A stretch of 9,311 nucleotides of DNA from Elusimicrobiota bacterium (GTDB lineage Bacteria > Elusimicrobiota > Elusimicrobia > 2-02-FULL-39-32), in NCBI GenBank assembly GCA_023249715.1, contig JAHFCA010000038.1, positions 780-10,090 on the forward strand, in the 5' to 3' direction. Each line of letters opens with the position of its first letter. The first letter of the stretch is position 1. Both the position numbers and the translations under genes were made by a program. The notes under the pieces were generated by a model, which worked only from the letters and a program-made list of their open reading frames with translations, was not told where the DNA came from and made no database searches. Positions 7,401 to 9,311 of the stretch are shown here, in pieces.

Positions 7401-8943
7401 CCACGATATTTATTCTATTGAAGATATTGCTCAGCTCATTCACGATTTAAAAAATTCCAACCCTAAGGCGCGGATCCACGTAAAATTGGTTTCGGAAGTA
7501 GGAGTGGGAACTGTGGCGGCCGGAGTGGTAAAAGCGAAATCGGATGTTGTTCTTATTAGCGGTTATGACGGTGGAACCGGAGCTTCTCCTTTAACTTCTA
7601 TTCAGCATGCCGGCTGCCCATGGGAATTGGGTTTAGCTGAGACCCAACAAGTTTTAGTGGAGAATGGGTTGCGGGGTAGAACGGTAGTGCAGGTGGACGG
7701 TAAACTTCAAACCGGCCGCGACGTTGCCATTGCCGCGCTCCTTGGAGCCGAAGAATTTGGATTTTCTACCGCGCCTCTCGTTACCTTAGGGTGCATTATG
7801 ATGCGGGTATGCCATTTGAATACCTGTCCTGTAGGAATTGCCACGCAAGATCCCGATCTCCGTAAAAAATTCGAAGGAAAACCGGAACACCTCATTAACT
7901 ATTTCTTTTTTGTTGCTGAAGAGCTCCGAAAAATTATGGCGCAGCTTGGTTTTAGAACCGTGAACGATATGGTAGGAAGAGTGGATACATTAGAAATAAA
8001 AAAAGCCATTGACCATTGGAAAGCGGAAGGGGTGGACCTTTCTCAGATTTTATATGTTCCCAAATGTGACAATAAGTGGCATGCGTTGCACAATATAGAA
8101 AAACAAGATCACGGTTTAGACAAAGCTTTGGACAATGAGCTCATTAGGCTATCCCAAGAAGCGATTGAAGAAAAAAAGAAAATTCAGATGGAGGTTCCTG
8201 TTCACAACTATAATCGTTGTGTGGGGACCATGCTCAGTTCAGAAATTGCAAAACGGTATGGGGACGAAGGGTTGCCCGACGAAACTATTCTCTGTAAATT
8301 GAAGGGATCGGCCGGCCAAAGTTTTGGAGCGTTTCTTTCCAAAGGGGTAACTCTCTTTTTAGAAGGGGAGGCAAACGACTACGTAGGAAAAGGTTTATCT
8401 GGCGGGAGCCTTATTGTTAAGACTCCCAAAGCAGTAACTTTTAAAGCAGAAGAGAATATTTTAATTGGGAACGTAGCTCTTTACGGCGCTACTAGTGGAG
8501 AAGCTTTCTTTAACGGAATGGCTGGAGAAAGATTTGCGGTGCGTAATTCTGGCGCCACCACAGTCGTAGAAGGTGTAGGAGACCATGGGTGTGAATATAT
8601 GACCAAGGGAATGGTTCTAGTTCTTGGTAAAACTGGGCGCAATTTTGCCGCGGGAATGTCCGGCGGTCTCGCCTATGTGCTCGATTTGGACCACACTTTT
8701 AGATTCCACTGTAATACAGGAATGGTAGAGGTTGTGGAAAATTTAGATGGGAAAGATTTAAATACAATTCGGTCCCTCATAGAGCGGCATGTTCAGTTAA
8801 CGGAGAGCGCTTATGGAAAAACAATTTTAAATCAGTGGGATCACTATCGCCAGTTTTTTGTAAAAGTGTTGCCACAGGAATATAAAAAGATTTTAGAGAA
8901 ACAACATTTGGATGAGGAGGCGATGAAGCTCGCTTCGATTTAG
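4411..8943 (+). CDS. gltB: Glutamate synthase (GOGAT) large subunit
   Basis: GltB hydrolyses glutamine and transfers the ammonia through an internal tunnel to 2-oxoglutarate, which is reduced to glutamate. The 1510-residue length is normal. The first domain is a class II (Ntn) amidotransferase, residues ~20-430. Cys20 in RDACGIGF is the expected nucleophile, implying removal of a 19-residue propeptide; QRFSTNTHP (230-238), HNGE (251-254, Asn252 and Gly253 as oxyanion hole) and GLRPSRY follow. A central domain (~450-780) comes next. The FMN synthase domain (~840-1210) shows GAMSLGSIS (882-890), NTGEGGED (909-916) and SGYDGGTGASP. Cys1128, Cys1134 and Cys1139 in CIMMRVCHLNTCPVG are the 3Fe-4S ligands. 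The C-terminal GXGXG beta-helix domain (~1250-1480) includes GMSGG (1415-1419). The ATG overlaps the phosphorylase stop as ATGA and has no Shine-Dalgarno, so translation is probably coupled. gltD begins directly after the TAG. I see no missing key residue. Confidence 0.98.
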   Translation: MKDHREHKGLINPFLDRDACGIGFVTTLNGEKSHRIVQMGIDMLMHLEHRGACGCDPLTGDGAGILLQLPHEFFKKVGPSNLPEFGEYGVGMVFLPQDRDDRKICQEIIEKVIKGEKQPFLGWRDVPVDSETGCGELSREAMPFIRQFFVGRDGKIKDQDTFERKLYVIRKCIEEALRQSDLKHKSDFYICSLSSRTICYKGQLISWQIPKFYLDIKDESMKSALAMVHQRFSTNTHPSWKRAHPYRYIIHNGEINTLRGNVNWMHAREKMFSSELFGEDISKLIPIVDPDGSDSAMFDNALELLMHTGRTLPHAMMMMIPEAWQKNDQMDSEKKSFYEYHACLMEPWDGPASIAFTDGRTIGAVLDRNGLRPSRYIVTKDGLVIMSSEVGVIDVPPENVARKGRLQPGKMFLVDLKEGRIIADEEIKSSMAKRKPYRKWLDENLVKVEKLPPAQFVNPPIHNAVELLKLQKTFGYTLEDLKLLISPMAMNGQEAVGSMGIDTPLAVLSHKSQNLFNYFKQLFAQVTNPPIDPLREDLVMSLDTTLGAEQNLFEETPVHCHQVQLKSPTLSNEQLARLKEIKVGSIRSKVIATLFDKKEGEMGLEKALTKLCEQASRAVKEGAQIIILSDRNTDAKKVPIPSLLAVAAVHHHLIREATRMKVGLVVESGEPREIMHFALLAGYGAGAWNPYLAYDSIRQLAQDKVIVHEDENTAMDHYRKAIDKGVLKIATKMGISTLQSYRGAQIFEAMGLNRSVIDKYFTWTASRIEGVGLETIAKEYLNFHQQAYSGNGDSSHDLEVGGKYQWRRRGEYHLLNPDTIGKLQHAVQANNPKSYQEFSDMVNEQSVRLMTLRGLLTFKSTSPIPLEQVEPAKEIVKRFATGAMSLGSISREAHETMAIAMNRMGAKSNTGEGGEDPARYVPDANGDLRRSSIKQVASGRFGVTINYLVNADDLQIKIAQGAKPGEGGQLPGHKIDDYIAKIRYSVPGVGLISPPPHHDIYSIEDIAQLIHDLKNSNPKARIHVKLVSEVGVGTVAAGVVKAKSDVVLISGYDGGTGASPLTSIQHAGCPWELGLAETQQVLVENGLRGRTVVQVDGKLQTGRDVAIAALLGAEEFGFSTAPLVTLGCIMMRVCHLNTCPVGIATQDPDLRKKFEGKPEHLINYFFFVAEELRKIMAQLGFRTVNDMVGRVDTLEIKKAIDHWKAEGVDLSQILYVPKCDNKWHALHNIEKQDHGLDKALDNELIRLSQEAIEEKKKIQMEVPVHNYNRCVGTMLSSEIAKRYGDEGLPDETILCKLKGSAGQSFGAFLSKGVTLFLEGEANDYVGKGLSGGSLIVKTPKAVTFKAEENILIGNVALYGATSGEAFFNGMAGERFAVRNSGATTVVEGVGDHGCEYMTKGMVLVLGKTGRNFAAGMSGGLAYVLDLDHTFRFHCNTGMVEVVENLDGKDLNTIRSLIERHVQLTESAYGKTILNQWDHYRQFFVKVLPQEYKKILEKQHLDEEAMKLASI

Positions 8944-9311
8944 ATGGGTAAAATTACAGGATTTAAAGAGTTTAGACGAGAGATTCCCAAGGACCGTCCG
9001 GTAGAAGAAAGGCTAAAAGACTGGAAAGACGTTCATAATAAATTTCCACAGGAACTTCTGCAAAAACAGGCGAGTCGTTGCATGGATTGTGGGATCCCTT
9101 TTTGCCATAAGGGCTGCCCTCTTGGCAATATTATTCCCGATTGGAACGATTTAGTGTATCACAATCGTTGGGAGGAAGCGTTAGAGAGGCTCCTTTCCAC
9201 AAATAATTTTCCAGAGTTTACAGGCCGTATTTGTCCCGCCCCTTGCGAAGAGTCCTGCGTCTTAAATATAAACGATAACCCCGTTACCATTGAACGCATA
9301 GAACAAGAAAT
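8944..9311 (+). CDS. gltD: Glutamate synthase small subunit (NAD(P)H-dependent), 5' part, truncated by window edge
   Basis: GltD is the FAD-containing beta subunit that passes electrons from NAD(P)H to GltB through 4Fe-4S clusters. Only the first 122 codons and two bases are in the window; the full protein is usually about 470-490 residues. The visible part is the N-terminal Fe-S domain. RCMDCGIPFCHKGCP carries Cys46, Cys49, Cys54 and Cys58, followed by LGNIIPDWNDL and TNNFPEFTGRICPAPCEESC with Cys97, Cys101 and Cys105, then VTIERIE. This two-cluster pattern is shared by GltD, the beta-subunit-like NfnL/SudA proteins and dihydropyrimidine dehydrogenase; adjacency to gltB settles it as GltD. 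MGKITGFKEF is a typical GltD start. The ATG directly follows the gltB TAG in the same frame. No Shine-Dalgarno sits at normal distance; a GAGGAGG lies at 8914-8920, 23 nt upstream, so termination-reinitiation is likely. Confidence 0.95.
   Translation, partial: MGKITGFKEFRREIPKDRPVEERLKDWKDVHNKFPQELLQKQASRCMDCGIPFCHKGCPLGNIIPDWNDLVYHNRWEEALERLLSTNNFPEFTGRICPAPCEESCVLNINDNPVTIERIEQE

Larger units (their letters stand above)
1417..9311 (+). other. Putative operon purD - phosphorylase - gltB - gltD
   Basis: Four genes lie on one strand with gaps of 19 nt, minus 4 nt and 0 nt, and I see no terminator-like hairpin with a T run between them. The ATGA overlap and the abutting TAG-ATG junction point to translational coupling. 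Grouping purine synthesis, glucan breakdown and glutamate synthesis is unusual, but each gene is intact as far as it can be seen. Co-transcription is inferred from spacing only; the promoter is not identified and could lie upstream of the tRNA or within acs. Confidence 0.6.

Noticed and set aside
7006..7443. Open frame of 145 codons on the minus strand opposite the GltB FMN domain.
   Set aside because: It is fully antisense to highly conserved GltB motifs (GAMSLGSIS, NTGEGGED). Its composition looks like a mirrored coding sequence, with no supporting context.

Overview
The window is bacterial chromosome dense with housekeeping metabolism, all on the + strand: acs (3' part) - hairpin - tRNA-Thr(UGU) - purD - glucan phosphorylase (GT35-like) - gltB - gltD (5' part). 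By eye the GC content is in the mid-40s and codon use looks even throughout. There are no insertion sequences, phage genes, CRISPR arrays or other signs of recent transfer. The proteins are clearly bacterial, but they do not let me name the organism. A PVC or Omnitrophota-type Gram-negative lineage is a loose guess from sequence flavour only.

Region by region: positions 1-1276 are the C-terminal 424 codons of an AMP-forming acetyl-CoA synthetase, which is cut by the window's left edge. The ATG at 47 is an internal methionine, not the start. A 15-bp hairpin (1274-1315) exactly fills the space from the acs stop codon to the first base of a complete tRNA-Thr gene (1316-1387). After a GAGGAG ribosome binding site come full-length purD (1417-2688), a 568-residue GT35-family glucan phosphorylase (2708-4414), and a complete glutamate synthase large subunit (4411-8943). 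The small subunit gltD starts at 8944 and runs off the right edge.

From purD onward the genes are packed as one apparent operon: a 19-nt gap, then a 4-nt ATGA overlap, then a 0-nt gap. GltB and GltD together make glutamate from glutamine and 2-oxoglutarate. PurD consumes ATP and glycine in purine synthesis, a glutamine-dependent pathway. The phosphorylase would release glucose-1-phosphate from stored glucan, supplying carbon and energy. Acs activates acetate. The cluster therefore mixes carbon-reserve mobilisation with nitrogen assimilation, but that functional link is inference from gene order.

I found no obviously novel system. The points most worth a second look are: gltB and gltD in the same reading frame, separated only by one TAG codon; a divergent phosphorylase translationally coupled to gltB; three successive gene starts with no Shine-Dalgarno; and the hairpin that abuts the tRNA.
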